The notes beneath the pieces were generated by a model. It did no database searches. It was not told the origin of the DNA and was given only the letters and a program-made list of their open reading frames with translations. A DNA stretch of 64,000 nucleotides, from positions 2,111,501 through 2,175,500 of the forward strand of contig JAUPFP010000014.1 of the NCBI GenBank assembly GCA_036925085.1, given 5' to 3'. Shown one piece after another: positions 24,627 to 35,807 of this stretch. A program made the translations under genes and the position numbers. The DNA is from Brachycybe producta. Taxonomy: Eukaryota > Arthropoda > Diplopoda > Playtdesmida > Andrognathidae. Numbering within the stretch: position 1 is the first letter of the stretch; the number at the start of each line of letters is the position of its first letter.

Positions 24627-25443
24627 TCAATCTTCCGGATAAAGTTGTTGAAGCCACGACTGAGCTATGTAGATTTTTCCGACTTTCTCGACAAAATAGT
24701 CTCCCAGTTTCGGATGTTTGATCTGAGATTGAAATAGACAAACTCATATTAAGAAAAAAAAATCATTTCACATTTGTCGTTAATTCTTCAGAAATTTTAG
24801 TAGGAAATACTTCGATATCATCCTCTTTCTGTAGTTCTAGAAGTTCTTGAGGCACGTAAGTCGTCATAGAATCACTACGATCACGAGTGTCGACCAAGAT
24901 TGCATAAGTTGGCATTTCTCTCCATTCCTTTTGCTTTTTTCTCGGATAGATCTTTTCAAACCAAACTTCTGGAGCCTGTAAAAGAAAAAGAAAAAAGACG
25001 GACTTAAAAAAGATCCCTGTTGTCGTTTAGCTACAAAAAAATCAAAACCTTCGCTACGATGTCCCATCCAATGATGACGCCTCTATAACCCGACGTTTTA
25101 TGTTTGACCATTTGACCGACACTGAATAAAACATCTTTGGATTTTGGTGATCTCACTTCGGTCGAAGCTAGGACATACACAAAAAGATAATTCATTGTAA
25201 ATTTCATTTTTCATAGACAATTATTGTTTTGATCTAATCTTGCATACTGGCAAAATAACCCTGATGTATTCTGTATTGCACCACTTCTACTGCAGGTGAT
25301 TCTCCCGTCGTTGAATTGTGTTTCCGACCCGTTTTTCGTTCGTTTTCTGTCATCGTCGTCTCTTCCATGTATTCATCGATCGAACCAACGGCCCAAATTA
25401 ACCATGCTTCGGTATTGAAATAACTTTCTGTTAGCGTTTCCAT
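24627..25443 (-). CDS. Small YccV/HspQ-like (hemimethylated DNA-binding family) domain protein, similar to the FBXO21 C-terminus
   Basis: Four exons (25248-25443, 25049-25167, 24811-24975, 24627-24722) give 191 residues. After a 75-residue leader without a recognised domain comes LFSVGQMVKHKTSGYRGVII, then GWD, YAILVDTRDRSD and TYVPQELLEL: the beta-barrel of the YccV/HspQ family that also forms the C-terminus of FBXO21. The last exon (IKHPKLGDYFVEKVGKIYI, ending LYPED) also resembles the very end of FBXO21 proteins. No F-box or transglutaminase-like part is present, and the gene clearly starts and ends here. In bacteria HspQ is a Lon substrate/effector; the animal role is poorly defined, so I assign no function. 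It is convergent with MMS22L (260 bp between stops). Confidence 0.8.
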
Positions 25444-26032
25444 TGTGGCAACAAACCTTTTAAAAACAAGACAAGAAAGGTAACTTGTTCTACAAATTGA
25501 TTCATTAATAAGAAATTATTGCAACTGACAGTTAGGCAATGTGGGCTTTTAAATGTAGTTCTAAGTGTTTCCAAGTAAGAGCCCTAGATATCCAGGGCTC
25601 AACTCAAAAAAGAGGCGTACGTGTGTGCACGTGCGCGCTATACCTCTCAAGAGGACGGAGGCCAGAGCGTGCTGCTCTTCAGTCTATAGGCCACGCGCGG
25701 ACTTATACGTGTAAAGACACGTGACCTATACGCACCATTTTGTGAAATGTAATCTTGTCTGTGATTCTGGTTGAAAATGAGTTGCAAATAAATATTGCAA
25801 TGGTACGCATAATAGTAAGATTGACAGTTGAAGGATGTCTCTTCTAGTGAAATCTGGCATTTGTTTTTAAAAATGCGCGCGACACGTCTATTGCTTATAA
25901 ACACGTCAAGAATTTCATGCAATATTTATCGAAAAAAACGTTAATTTAACTCTAAAATGCATTTGTGATTGTATTTGTTGCATACGTTTTATGTGTCAAA
26001 AGGAAGAAAAAAAAGATCATTTCTATTCAATC
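25444..26032. other. 5' flank of the YccV-domain gene
   Basis: No gene seen. A locally GC-rich patch (25610-25730) with alternating gtgtgcacgtgcgcgc and several CACGTG/ACACGTGA E-box-like sites stands out from the AT-rich background. Confidence 0.35.
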
Positions 26033-26225
26033 ACAGGCATCTGTAGACAGCTTCAGATTTTCTTTGGCTCCGCCCTTTTACGAGAATCAGGCCAAATATC
26101 AACCAATTAGAAATTAGAAGGGCGATGCATGTGACATCAGACCTAGTAACAAACCAATTAGAAATTAATGACGCTCTTAAAAGGACGGAGCCAAAAGAAC
26201 TCTGAAGCTGTCTACAGATGCCTGT
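26033..26225. mobile_element. FB foldback element, copy 1
   Basis: Ends ACAGGCA...TGCCTGT. The arms continue tctgtagacagcttcag and its exact complement ctgaagctgtctacaga, then TGGCTCCGCCC and its complement, around a core with two CCAAT boxes (ccaattagaaatta). Same arm sequence as the copy at 48909. No coding capacity. Confidence 0.85.
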
Positions 26226-27337
26226 CTCTGTATATAATAGGAAAGGACACGTTTAATCAGCTGATAGGTTACAGCATTACATTGAATTAAAAGATAAGAG
26301 GTAGCATTACTCTTTGTTCGAGAGAAACGGTGTCGGTGAGTGAGCTTTAATTATATTGCTTCTCTTCAAGGTTCTTTTTATTTTTTATCGTCATTTTATT
26401 TTTTTTTGTTTATAAAAAGAATCTTGAAATTTTTTTTTATAATATCATGAACATTTTGTGTATTTTTATTATGTAATATCGTAAATAAAGTATTTAGCTT
26501 TAAATAGAGACTGCGCCATCTATTGGCCACACTCAGCTTTGACACAGACTGCTCTTTAGGAGGATCTTTTAGTTAAGCTACCTCTATGTATAAATTTGAC
26601 TGAATTGATGAGCATTAATAAAATCACCTCTCACTTAAACTCAACGATTTAATCGTCACCTCTATTGTTATTTACAGATGGTACGTCACCGATTTTTCAG
26701 CAGTGGGATCCATCAAATAGTTTAAAAACGTTCTGCAAGCTGCTTTTCATATCCCAATTTCTAAATCGAATATTGTTTATCGATGTATCGATTATATTAG
26801 CGGCTAGTAGCCGCCTATAATTTTGTTAGAATTTTGAAGCACATAGTGAGATGTTAATTTCCGTAAAACTGCGTCATAAGGAGAAACTAATATGGCGGTC
26901 ATAATTACTTTTGTTTTAATGAATGTTAGACCATGTTCGTACGCTACATATTAGCTGAATACAAGCTTCATAAATCTGAAATTATACCTTGTCGTATCTT
27001 ATCGTTGGTGTATTTTTAACGTTGTTGTCGTATTTCGCCATCGGGTCAATGAAATCGGACAACGGAATCACATGTTTTTCGTATGTTTCGCTCTTATTTT
27101 TATTTATATTTGTTTAAATTGTAATTTAAATTCTAGATTAAGATTCATTTAAGGTAAATTGATTCTTATTTAAACTGAGAATGGTTTAAATTGAATATAA
27201 ATGGTGTTTTGATCGTTACTTTAATCGGTTTCGAACTTTTCTTCTGTTCGTTAAAAACTTTTTGTCTCGTGGGGTTTTTTATTATTGCGTTTATTTTAGA
27301 TTCGCGACTTAAAATAAATGATATCAACTAATCTACA
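26226..27337. promoter_or_regulatory. Spacer and 5' region between the YccV-domain gene and USP16, with a CTCF-like site and a GCGGCTA palindrome
   Basis: GCGCCATCTATTGG at about 26513-26526 reads CCAATAGATGGCGC on the other strand, close to the bilaterian CTCF core. A palindrome GCGGCTAGTAGCCGC lies at 26800-26814. An acceptor-like tttattttag at about 27300 suggests a 5'UTR intron for USP16. No coding sequence seen. Confidence 0.4.
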
Positions 27338-30300
27338 ATGACGAGAAAGAAGCATAAGTTAAGAAAACATCCTCAAGAAGCTGTGGAATCATATTCGTCA
27401 GGAGATGGCGACTCGAAAATGGATAAATCTGGTTTTTTTTATTATTGGTTTTTCAATGTTATTTTTAAACATGACATTTTTTACGATTTTCTTTTGTCTA
27501 GGAACGACATGTCAGCATTTAGCAAAGGCTGTGAACCTTCAAAAGGTCAGAAAAGTTGTTCGTAACGACTTAGAGTTTGGTAAATGTCAGGTAACGAATC
27601 GTTTTGACGGATTAAGGATTATTGTTTGATACGTTTTGAATTTTTTTTTTAGAGCTGTACTGATGATAAGGATAATGTTACTAAAGATGAGGATGTTGAA
27701 ACTACAGTTTGGTTGTGCCTTCAATGTGGAAATTTAGTAGGTTTTGATGAGTTACGGCTGTTTTCGATGACGAGAAACGTTTAGCAGTCTGTCATTGCAA
27801 TAATATGCAAATGAAAAAGAACGTTCAATTAGAATTCTCGTTATTCAGCTTTTGAAATCGTTTTTAGAAAGAGAAGAAGTGTAAATATGTCACTTAAAAA
27901 GATTTTTCTCGATTTTCATGTTGATATCTTTCGAAAGAAACCTTTTTTTTGTTGTTGTTGGCAGTTTTATATTGACGATTTTAGTTTTTTCTCTTCAAGT
28001 TGTGACAAAAAACTGTCACAAACAGTTCATTTTTGAAGATATGATTATGAAAATCTTTTTTTTTAAGTAATTCAGTTATAAAAATAACTATTACTTTAAA
28101 AAGATCTTCATATGGTGGCTTCAAAAATTGTAACTAGAACATTTTCAATTTTTTTGTTAAGTGTTGCTTCTGCGATGCAAAATATCTAGAGTTCTGTTTA
28201 CATTTTTGTTTAGGGTTGTGGCCGAGCTTCTCCTGGTAAACATGCACTTCAACATTATCAGACTCCGAGGTCTGATAGTCATGCTATTTGCCTCAATATC
28301 GCATCCTGGAGTGTTTGGTAGATATTACTAATTAACAAGAACTTGGAAAACTGTTAAGTTTCCTCTTTTTGTTGTTGTTTTTCTTCAGGTGTTATGACTG
28401 TGATGAAGATGTTCTTCCAGATACAAATAAAAAACTCTTAGAATGTGTTGAATTTCTTAAGAAACACTTAAAACCGAGTTCTCCGAATTCTCCCTCTATA
28501 GAAAATTGTTAGTTTTTGTGAATCTTGACCGTTATCTTATCTTCGAGTTGTTATGAAACGATTCTTTTATTAGATCTCGTTCCAAAAGAATCCGAAACAG
28601 TAAAAGAATCGACCAAAGAGAATGGAATAATGGCTAGTAAAGAAGATTCAAGCTGTGAACCGTCTCAAGCTAAACAGGAACGAAAGAGATCGGTTGATGT
28701 TTTACCGAAAGTGAAAGTACGTTGAAAGTTTTTCAGCGTTTTTAACCGAGTCTTGATTTAATTTTCGGGTTTGTTGCTTTTATCGTTTAGGGGTTATCCA
28801 ACTTGGGCAACACTTGCTTCTTTAATGCCGTTATGCAGGTTTTTATTGATATTTTCTTTTAATACGATCACTGTTTTTCTTGATTTATGAATGCCTTTTA
28901 AAGTTAAAGTGGTTTATTGTAGTTTTCTGTAGATTTGCAAAGTTCTTGACATTTTTTTTGACAATTTGTTTTGTAGTTTTAAGATTTATGCAACACATTT
29001 TTGCGTTTTTATGAATATTTAGGCAAATTATTATTGCGCGTTTTTTCGGATTTATGATTTTTTTTGTTGATTTTTGCTGTTTCTTGTCATTTTCTGAATA
29101 TGTCTGCAATGTATTTTGCTGTTTTCTGAATATTTTTTTCTGATTTATGCAAATTGTTTGCAATTTTCCTCTAGATTTCCATAAGTTTTTGAGTTTTAGG
29201 TTGATTCTTTTTATTCACGCTTCTATTTTACAGTCATTATCGCAAACGCACGTTTTGGTGCAACGTTTGGATTTGCAATGTCTCAAAGGGTCGACTTTGA
29301 CGATCGATACTCTCGATACGCAACTAGAAAATAAAGATATCAATCTCGTAATTCGTTGTTCATTGTTTCGGTCCTCGTTAAATGTTTATTTAAGACGATC
29401 TGTTTGTTTAGGAGCCTCTCACGATTACGTTGTCCGAAGGAGGTCCTCTGACTCAGTCTTTGGCGTCCTTTTTGAAAGATATGCAGTCGATGGGACGGTC
29501 TCGAACCATTAATCCTGGTCATCTTTTTGGTCAAGTTTGTAAGAAGTAAGTTTTGTGTTTGTATGTTGTCAGTTTTGTTAAGATGTGAGATTAATTGGCT
29601 GAAAATGGAAGCTTTTAAAAGCTTTAAAATGGCTTCAGCAGAAACTCACCTGGTTTATTAAGACTGAAATACTTTTATGATGTTCGTAAATTAAAAAAAA
29701 ACTCGTAATTTCGTTCAGAGCGCCACAGTTCAGAGGAATGATGCAACAGGACAGTCATGAATTACTAAGACATTTACTTGATGGCATAAAAAATGAAGAA
29801 ACGAAGGTTCTTCGTCGATTATGAAGTCTCGTTTGATTTCTTTTCACCGAACTTTTGAATCTTTTTGCAGCGTTATCAAGCTGGAGTTTTAAAGGCTTTC
29901 GGTCTTAACGAAAGAGTAAATCCTAAGAACGTCGATGATTTCGTCAAACCTAAACTTAAAGGTTGAAACAGTCTTGATTGTTTTTTTTCATAATGTTCGA
30001 AAACTGAAGAACGTTTTTATTTTTTTTGCAGCTTACGGAAAGCTCCTAAAGCAAACTATTGTCGATAGCATCTTCAGTGGCCAACTTATTAGTACAGTTT
30101 TTTGCGAGGAATGTAAAATGGTATCAATATGCAAAAATAAAATCTTATTTGAAATTTATCTTAACGAAAAATTCTTTATTCTCGTTTTAGTCATCGCAAG
30201 TGTTCGAACCATTTCTTGATTTGTCTTTGCCCGTCACGGAAGAGAAGGTCAAAAGGCAACTGGAGCCTACTTTCAAAAGTGTTAAAAGTGTTTATGTTTT

Positions 30301-32162
30301 CTATTTGACAGCCGGTTAGGCCGAACATTTCCAAAAAGAATGTTAGTGACGACGAAGATGTGGGTTGTTTTGGGAAAGGGTCGTCTCAAAAGCCGAGCAA
30401 ACATCAAGAAAAGAAGACGAAGAAGCAAGCAAAGCGAGAAGCAAAGGTTTGCTCTTTGTTTTATGGATTTACGGCCGAAAAACATGTTTGTTAAACTTAA
30501 AAGATAAACTTTTCTTTCAGATACAACGAAACAAAGCAAAACACTCGAGGATTATAAAAGTAAATTTTGGTGAAGAACAAGAAGAAGAAGCTGTTTCTTC
30601 TCAGGGTGTTACTGAAGAGCAGATATCGACAGTGAACGACAACGAGTCTACAACCAATTCTACAGAAAAGAATGGATCAGGTTGGATCATGGTTCTCATT
30701 GTTTATTCTTCGCAATGTCCAAAAAATAAAATATTAAGATAATTTTATTATATTTTATTAGAATTTAGCGATGCGGATGTGGAGGATAACGCCGAGAGCG
30801 AGAGCGTTAGTTCCGTAACAAACCAAAGTGCAACGGCACCGACAATTGTTGGTGGAAAAACTCTCGAAGACGACGATTGGTCGTTAGACGGAAACAAAGA
30901 CGAAGCGTGTGATGGAGGTGACATAGAAAATCTTTGCCTCAAAGTCAAAGGTGTTCATATCCGTCACGACTCGTTACCGACTGCGAATGGAATCATCACA
31001 TGCGGAAGTGACGACACAGACGCGAAATATAACGATAGCGAAGAACGTATCGGTTTAGTTAACGGAGAAACGGAGAAGGATCAAGAGTCGGGAGATGGAA
31101 TGTGGTTAGATGACGGAGAGGAGAACCAAAAAAAGAAACCTCATTCAATTGCTAAACACGAGTGGATGACGAAGTCGTTGACGACTCTTGCTTCTCGTTA
31201 TCAAGTGTCGTCTCATGAGTGTTCGATCCTTTCTTGTTTGAATCAGTTCACTGCACCGGAACTATTAACTGGAAACAATAAATTCGGTTGTGAAAATTGT
31301 ACGCGGCTCAACGAGGACAAAACGGAATCTTCGTCTTCCGAACAGAAGAAGGTTTCGACCGTTTATACGAATGCGAGCAAACAGTTGCTTGTGTTTAATC
31401 CACCTGCTATTCTTACATTGCATTTAAAGAGGTTTCAACAGGTATAAGATTCACGGTTTTTTTCTGATTTCGAACTCTTGATTATTCCTGTCTTTCAGGA
31501 GCAAAAAATTGAGAGAAACTAGAAAGTGTTTTAAAAATTAGAAGGGTAGCACAATTTGAGCTCATTCTATAAAGCAGAATATAATTTTTCTTTTATTAAA
31601 AGGTGGGATTCAGCCTTCGTAAGGTGAACCTTCACGTTGACTTCCCGTTAACTCTGGATCTAGCTCCGTACTGCAGCTCAGTTTGCCTCGTTCGTATCGT
31701 TCTGTCTCTTTATTTTGTGATTAAATTGCTTTAAATGACGGTTCCCAAGTTAAACCTAACTCTTAAATTTGTTTTCATTACAAACAGGGGCTTCCGACGT
31801 TGAAAAAATGTCAGAAACAAGTCTTATATTCGTTATATGCCGTCGTTGAGCACAGTGGACGGTTGACTGGTGGTCACTACACGGCCTACGTGAAAGTGAG
31901 GCCGTACAGAGACACGACGAAAGATTTTCTTAACGATAAACAACCGGATCAATGCGATATAAATCGTTTAATGGAGGAAGTTCATGAGAAGTTGAGCAAT
32001 GGCGTCAACGATATGACGGATTCTGATGAAACGAGGGACGTGGAGAACGGTGGCACGGCCGGAACGTGGTATCACGTAAGTGACAGTCACGTCAGTGAAT
32101 CCTCCGAGGCATCTGTTCTCAAATGCCAAGCTTACATTCTGTTTTACGAGCGTATTCTTTGA
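27338..32162 (+). CDS. USP16: Ubiquitin carboxyl-terminal hydrolase 16/45
   Basis: Eighteen exons (27338-27431, 27502-27590, 27653-27736, 28214-28317, 28389-28507, 28574-28716, 28791-28838, 29234-29347, 29412-29545, 29719-29806, 29871-29961, 30032-30120, 30191-30247, 30312-30446, 30521-30680, 30762-31441, 31603-31680, 31788-32162) give 893 residues. A ZnF-UBP domain spans about 33-140 (CQHLAKAV, VWLCLQCGNLGCGRA, HALQHYQTPRSDSHAI, WSVWCYDCDEDV). The USP core follows: Cys box KGLSNLGNTCFFNAVMQ with catalytic C220, QQDSHELLRHLLDG, zinc-ribbon cysteines FCEECKM and CENCTR, LTLHLKRFQQ, and the His box VVEHSGRLTGGHYTAY (H799), then WYHVSDSHV. It ends in AYILFYERIL as in USP16. A lysine-rich then acidic insert (exons 14-16) splits the core, as in the vertebrate enzymes. 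USP16 removes ubiquitin from histone H2A and ribosomal substrates; USP45 acts on ERCC1. The single gene may predate their split. Confidence 0.96.
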
Positions 32163-33089
32163 AGCGTTCTCTTATCTTTACGTACGTCGTACCTTTAATT
32201 GTCACGTTGTGACGTTATTTTTTGTTCTTTTGGATGAATGGTTTGTTTCTTAACGTTTCTAACACATTTAGAAGTGAAATATATATATTTTTGTGTGTTT
32301 CAAATGGGTTTAGTTTTGTGATTTGAATCCAAGTATCAATTGTCACACTCAACACATGACAAATTATGTTTTGAATATAATATTATATTTATTAAATATG
32401 GGAATTTCTTTTTTTCATAAAATTCATCTTGATTTTTTTTATTAGCCATTTTAAGGCAGCCATTTGCAAATTACACAAATGAAAGACAACAATTAAAATA
32501 GGGTTAACATGGTTTATGAACAGCTGATCTTCAAACTTTGATTATTCTGTCTTTCAAAAGCAAGCAAAAGATAAATTAAACTAGAAAGGGTTTTAGAAAC
32601 TAGAAGGGTAGATCAACCACCTAAGTGGTGGTATTTTCATGTTGATATCTTTCAAAATAAAATTTTTATAGATGAACATTTGAATTTGAAAAAATTACTC
32701 TGCAAGCAGCCATAAAGGCCTATGGCAGAGGGACAAGAGTCCAAGTGCAGCACAGAAAATGCATTGTCAAAACCAGAAAATATAAAACCCCATTGATATA
32801 ATCCCAACAACAATTTCAACAAAACAAAACTAAGTTATGACTCCCATAAGATCATTTGCTAAGTTTCATCTGCTTAAAGTTGGATCAACCACAATTTGAC
32901 AAATGCAACGAACATATTTTTATTCAGATCTTCAAAAAAGTTACAATTCATATAAAAAAAAAGATTTTTTCTCAGCGTGATATTTATAAATTCAAATTCA
33001 ACTACACTTTATATAATTTCTTCTTCTGTTCCGTTGTTTAGAAACTTAAACAAAGCTAAATAAATTTGATGAAGTAACTACTTCTAATG
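32163..33089. other. Convergent spacer USP16 / MIX23
   Basis: Holds the USP16 3' UTR and an HP half-copy (32510-32680: aacagctgatcttcaaact, gaaactagaagggtagatc, gatatctttcaaaataaaa) with no facing right half. TTTATT near 32919 could serve MIX23 on the minus strand. No gene seen. Confidence 0.45.
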
Positions 33090-33926
33090 TTATAACTTTA
33101 GATCCGGTGGTTTGTACGAAGATCTACATTTCTCGTAGAAAACCTGAAACAGAGAAACAAGTTAAAATAATTATATGGAACAACGTTTTTTTTAACGTAT
33201 CTTTTTACTTTTAAGCTTCTGTCCTTTACAACTTCTTCGACATTTACTTCGGCCTGCATTAGCCTTAACTTTGTCTGTTCTTTACGTAACGTTTTTAATA
33301 AACTCAAGTCATCCATTGCGATGTTCCTTTGATCCTTGATTAGTTTCACCTTATCCGAAACTTGGCTTATACACTTCTTGATTGCCACGTCACGTTCGAG
33401 ATGAACCGAACGAAGCTGAAACGAAACATTGATGTTAAAAGTACTTTTGAGAAATATTAATAGGCCATTTGTTATACCTGTTCATACAGTTTTTTACATT
33501 CTACAGATGCGTCTACTTGACTTCGAAAGGAATTTGTCGGAATGGACGTATTTAAAGCGTAGATTATCTTGTCGTCAATCGATCGTAATCGTTTCAACGA
33601 TTCCTAGATCAAAAAACAAAACGATAAATCAATAATTGAGGTAGAAAACTTTTCATTTGTCAACATCAGCATCATGCTGACTAAAACCCGGCTAAATGGT
33701 CGCGTGACCTCCCGGCATATAAAAGTCAACGGCCTTCATAGAAACCTATCAGAGCGTTGCACTAAAAAGCCTCTTATTAGTTCACTAACTTACGAAAACG
33801 CTGACAGAAGTTAGCATTTATTAATATTCTACATCGAAATTAAAAGTCAGCAGCCTTTAATGTATTAAAAATCACCTGAAATTCAAGGAAATCGTCGCAC
33901 GTGATGTAATCACTGGAGGCCGCCAT
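33090..33926 (-). CDS. MIX23: MIX23 (CCDC58), mitochondrial import regulator
   Basis: Four exons (33876-33926, 33478-33603, 33209-33415, 33090-33143) give 145 residues, against 144 in human. The protein is a small helical intermembrane-space factor that supports import of matrix precursors. Clear family blocks: TCDDFLEFQ, LRSIDDKIIYALNTSIPT, DASVECKKLYEQL, LDDL-like MDDLSLLKTLRKEQTKLR, EVNVEEVVKDRSLKVF and the short tail KPPDLKL. All four conserved cysteines are present (C10, C53, C74, C134), as needed for MIA40-type oxidation. The start codon overlaps AAGATGGCGGCC. Divergent from the importin-alpha gene. Confidence 0.96.
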
Positions 33927-35807
33927 CTTTATTCTACTCTCGACACCTCTCCTTCGTCTTCAAATTATTTTTCTATTGTTTAAATTTATAATGGCAAAAT
34001 ATTCTGTTTTTAACTTTTTTATATATGGTAATTGTGCGTTTATTTCTTTAAGGGATCACAGTTCTAACGAATTGCGTTCATTTATTTAAAAAATTGTAAA
34101 AACTTGTTTTTTAAGGCTCTATACGATTGTGATATCGATATAATCTTAGTAATGATCGTTAGTAATCGATATGAAATTTTGTTTTGGCGGCGGCTATCTA
34201 ATCTCATTTTAAGCGGCTAATCCCATGATTCAGTGCGTTAGTGTTTTTATGCGACTTTCTGCCGATTTCTCCGTCTAATTTACGGATTTCTTCTTTCAAA
34301 GGTAAGGAAAAGGGAACAATTGCATGTTTATAAGATTATTTGATCGTTTTTGATGTCGTAAAGTTAATAATTTAAAGTGTTTTAATCATTATGCGTGAAA
34401 AATACGATCTTAACGTTGTCCTCAGATGGTTTTCTCATTGTAATAATATAATGAAGATGTTACGTTTCTGAATATTTTGAAGAGTAGTCGGTGCATGATC
34501 TTATTTGTGTTTTTAAATGGCGCTTTGAAACATCCGTGCGCTCTGAGTATTCCGTCCAAATAAAGATACGCGAAGGTATGTGGGGTGTGAAACATAACAC
34601 CACATTCTTGAATCTACAATGTGCTGGTTGAAAATAACTAATATGGCGGGGTTTTTTTTCTCGTGTTTTAAACGGGAATACGGCGCCATGTTAGATTACC
34701 CTTGATTCCTTATGTTATCCTATTCACCTTTGGTTTAAATGGGCATCTTGGTCATGTGTGGCGAGCTTCAAAATATGCTTGTGTTCAAAGGGGGTTCGTG
34801 TCCTCGACCTTCTAAAGCTTTTAATGTAAGATCCTCCATTGATTTAGGTTAATTTGAAGATTTTTTTTGTGCTTTTTTCTTGCAACTATTAGAAATTGCA
34901 TTGAAAAATCATGTAATCTATTAATGTTTTAAGTTTTATTTGTGAGTGGTATATTCAATTAATGTTGTTATAAAACTGTAAATTATAATAATTAAAAATT
35001 TATGTGTTTTCAAACAGAATTAAGCCCACTGAATTGGGGGGTCCTAACAATTTTTAGGGCACTGGGAAGTAGTTTTACGGTTTTAATTTATTATGGGGAT
35101 ATTTAGGTCACATAAATATGTTGTTGAACTGGTTATAGAGTGCACCTAGAGCTGTTTAGCTTACATAAAAGATGATCACGAGTGTATTTCAAGAGTGATC
35201 TAAAGCTTAAAATTGTTCTGGTGTTCTTTAGATTGCACTCAGTGTAATTTTGTGCTGCTCATTTCACTGAAACAGTGATCTGGAGGTCATTGGAGTGCAT
35301 TCAGTGTGATCTAGTGCACTTAAGAATGATCTAAAGTTGTTTTAATTCACCCTAAATATTTGATTATAAGTTCATAAACGTATTCAGAACGGGTGTTTAA
35401 GGTAGTTTTTAAAATTTAAACACATCTCGAATTGTTGATTATTATTCTGTCTTTCAGATGTAAAATAAAAATAAAACTTGAAATCGTTTTAGAAACTAGA
35501 AGGGTCGCATGATCACTTAAGGGTATTTTCATGTTTGATATCTTTCAAAAATTCGCTTTTTATGTGAGTTTGAAAATGATCCCATGGTTCATAAAAAGTT
35601 TATTTTGAAAGATATCGAACAATGAAAATACCCTGAAGTGATTGAGTTAGTTACCCTTCTAGTTTCTAAACAACTTTCTAGTTTTGTCTTAATTTTTGCT
35701 CTTCTTAAAGACAAGAATAATCAAGAGTTCGAGAATCAGCTGTTCGTAAAACCCATCAATAAGAGAACAATATGTAACATTCGCGTTATGTTTTATGTTT
35801 CTGTCAG
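33927..35807 (+). promoter_or_regulatory. Divergent promoter MIX23/KPNA and probable KPNA 5'UTR intron
   Basis: Two GCGGCTA motifs lie at about 34189 and 34213. A donor-like sequence TTTCAAAGGTAAGG at about 34298-34310 would splice to the acceptor directly in front of the importin ATG (ctgtcag at 35801-35807), giving a 1.5-kb 5'UTR intron. The intron holds an HP hairpin and loose repeats of gtgatctaaag (35150-35340). Confidence 0.5.
35395..35745. repeat. HP hairpin in the KPNA 5'UTR intron
   Basis: Nearly complete: ctcgaattgttgattatt, gaaactagaagggtcgc, gatatctttcaaaaattcg, then mirrored tttattttgaaagatatcg, acccttctagtttcta and aataatcaagagttcgaga. It ends just 60 bp before the coding exon. 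Confidence 0.75.

Noticed and set aside
26225..26700. Possible solo LTR (TATA-like tatataatag, AATAAA, then CA-type end near 26677)
   Set aside because: No matching second LTR, no clear TG...CA boundaries or target duplication; motif set is too weak.
30748..30948. Minus-strand frame rich in Ser
   Set aside because: Antisense shadow of the acidic USP16 exon 16.
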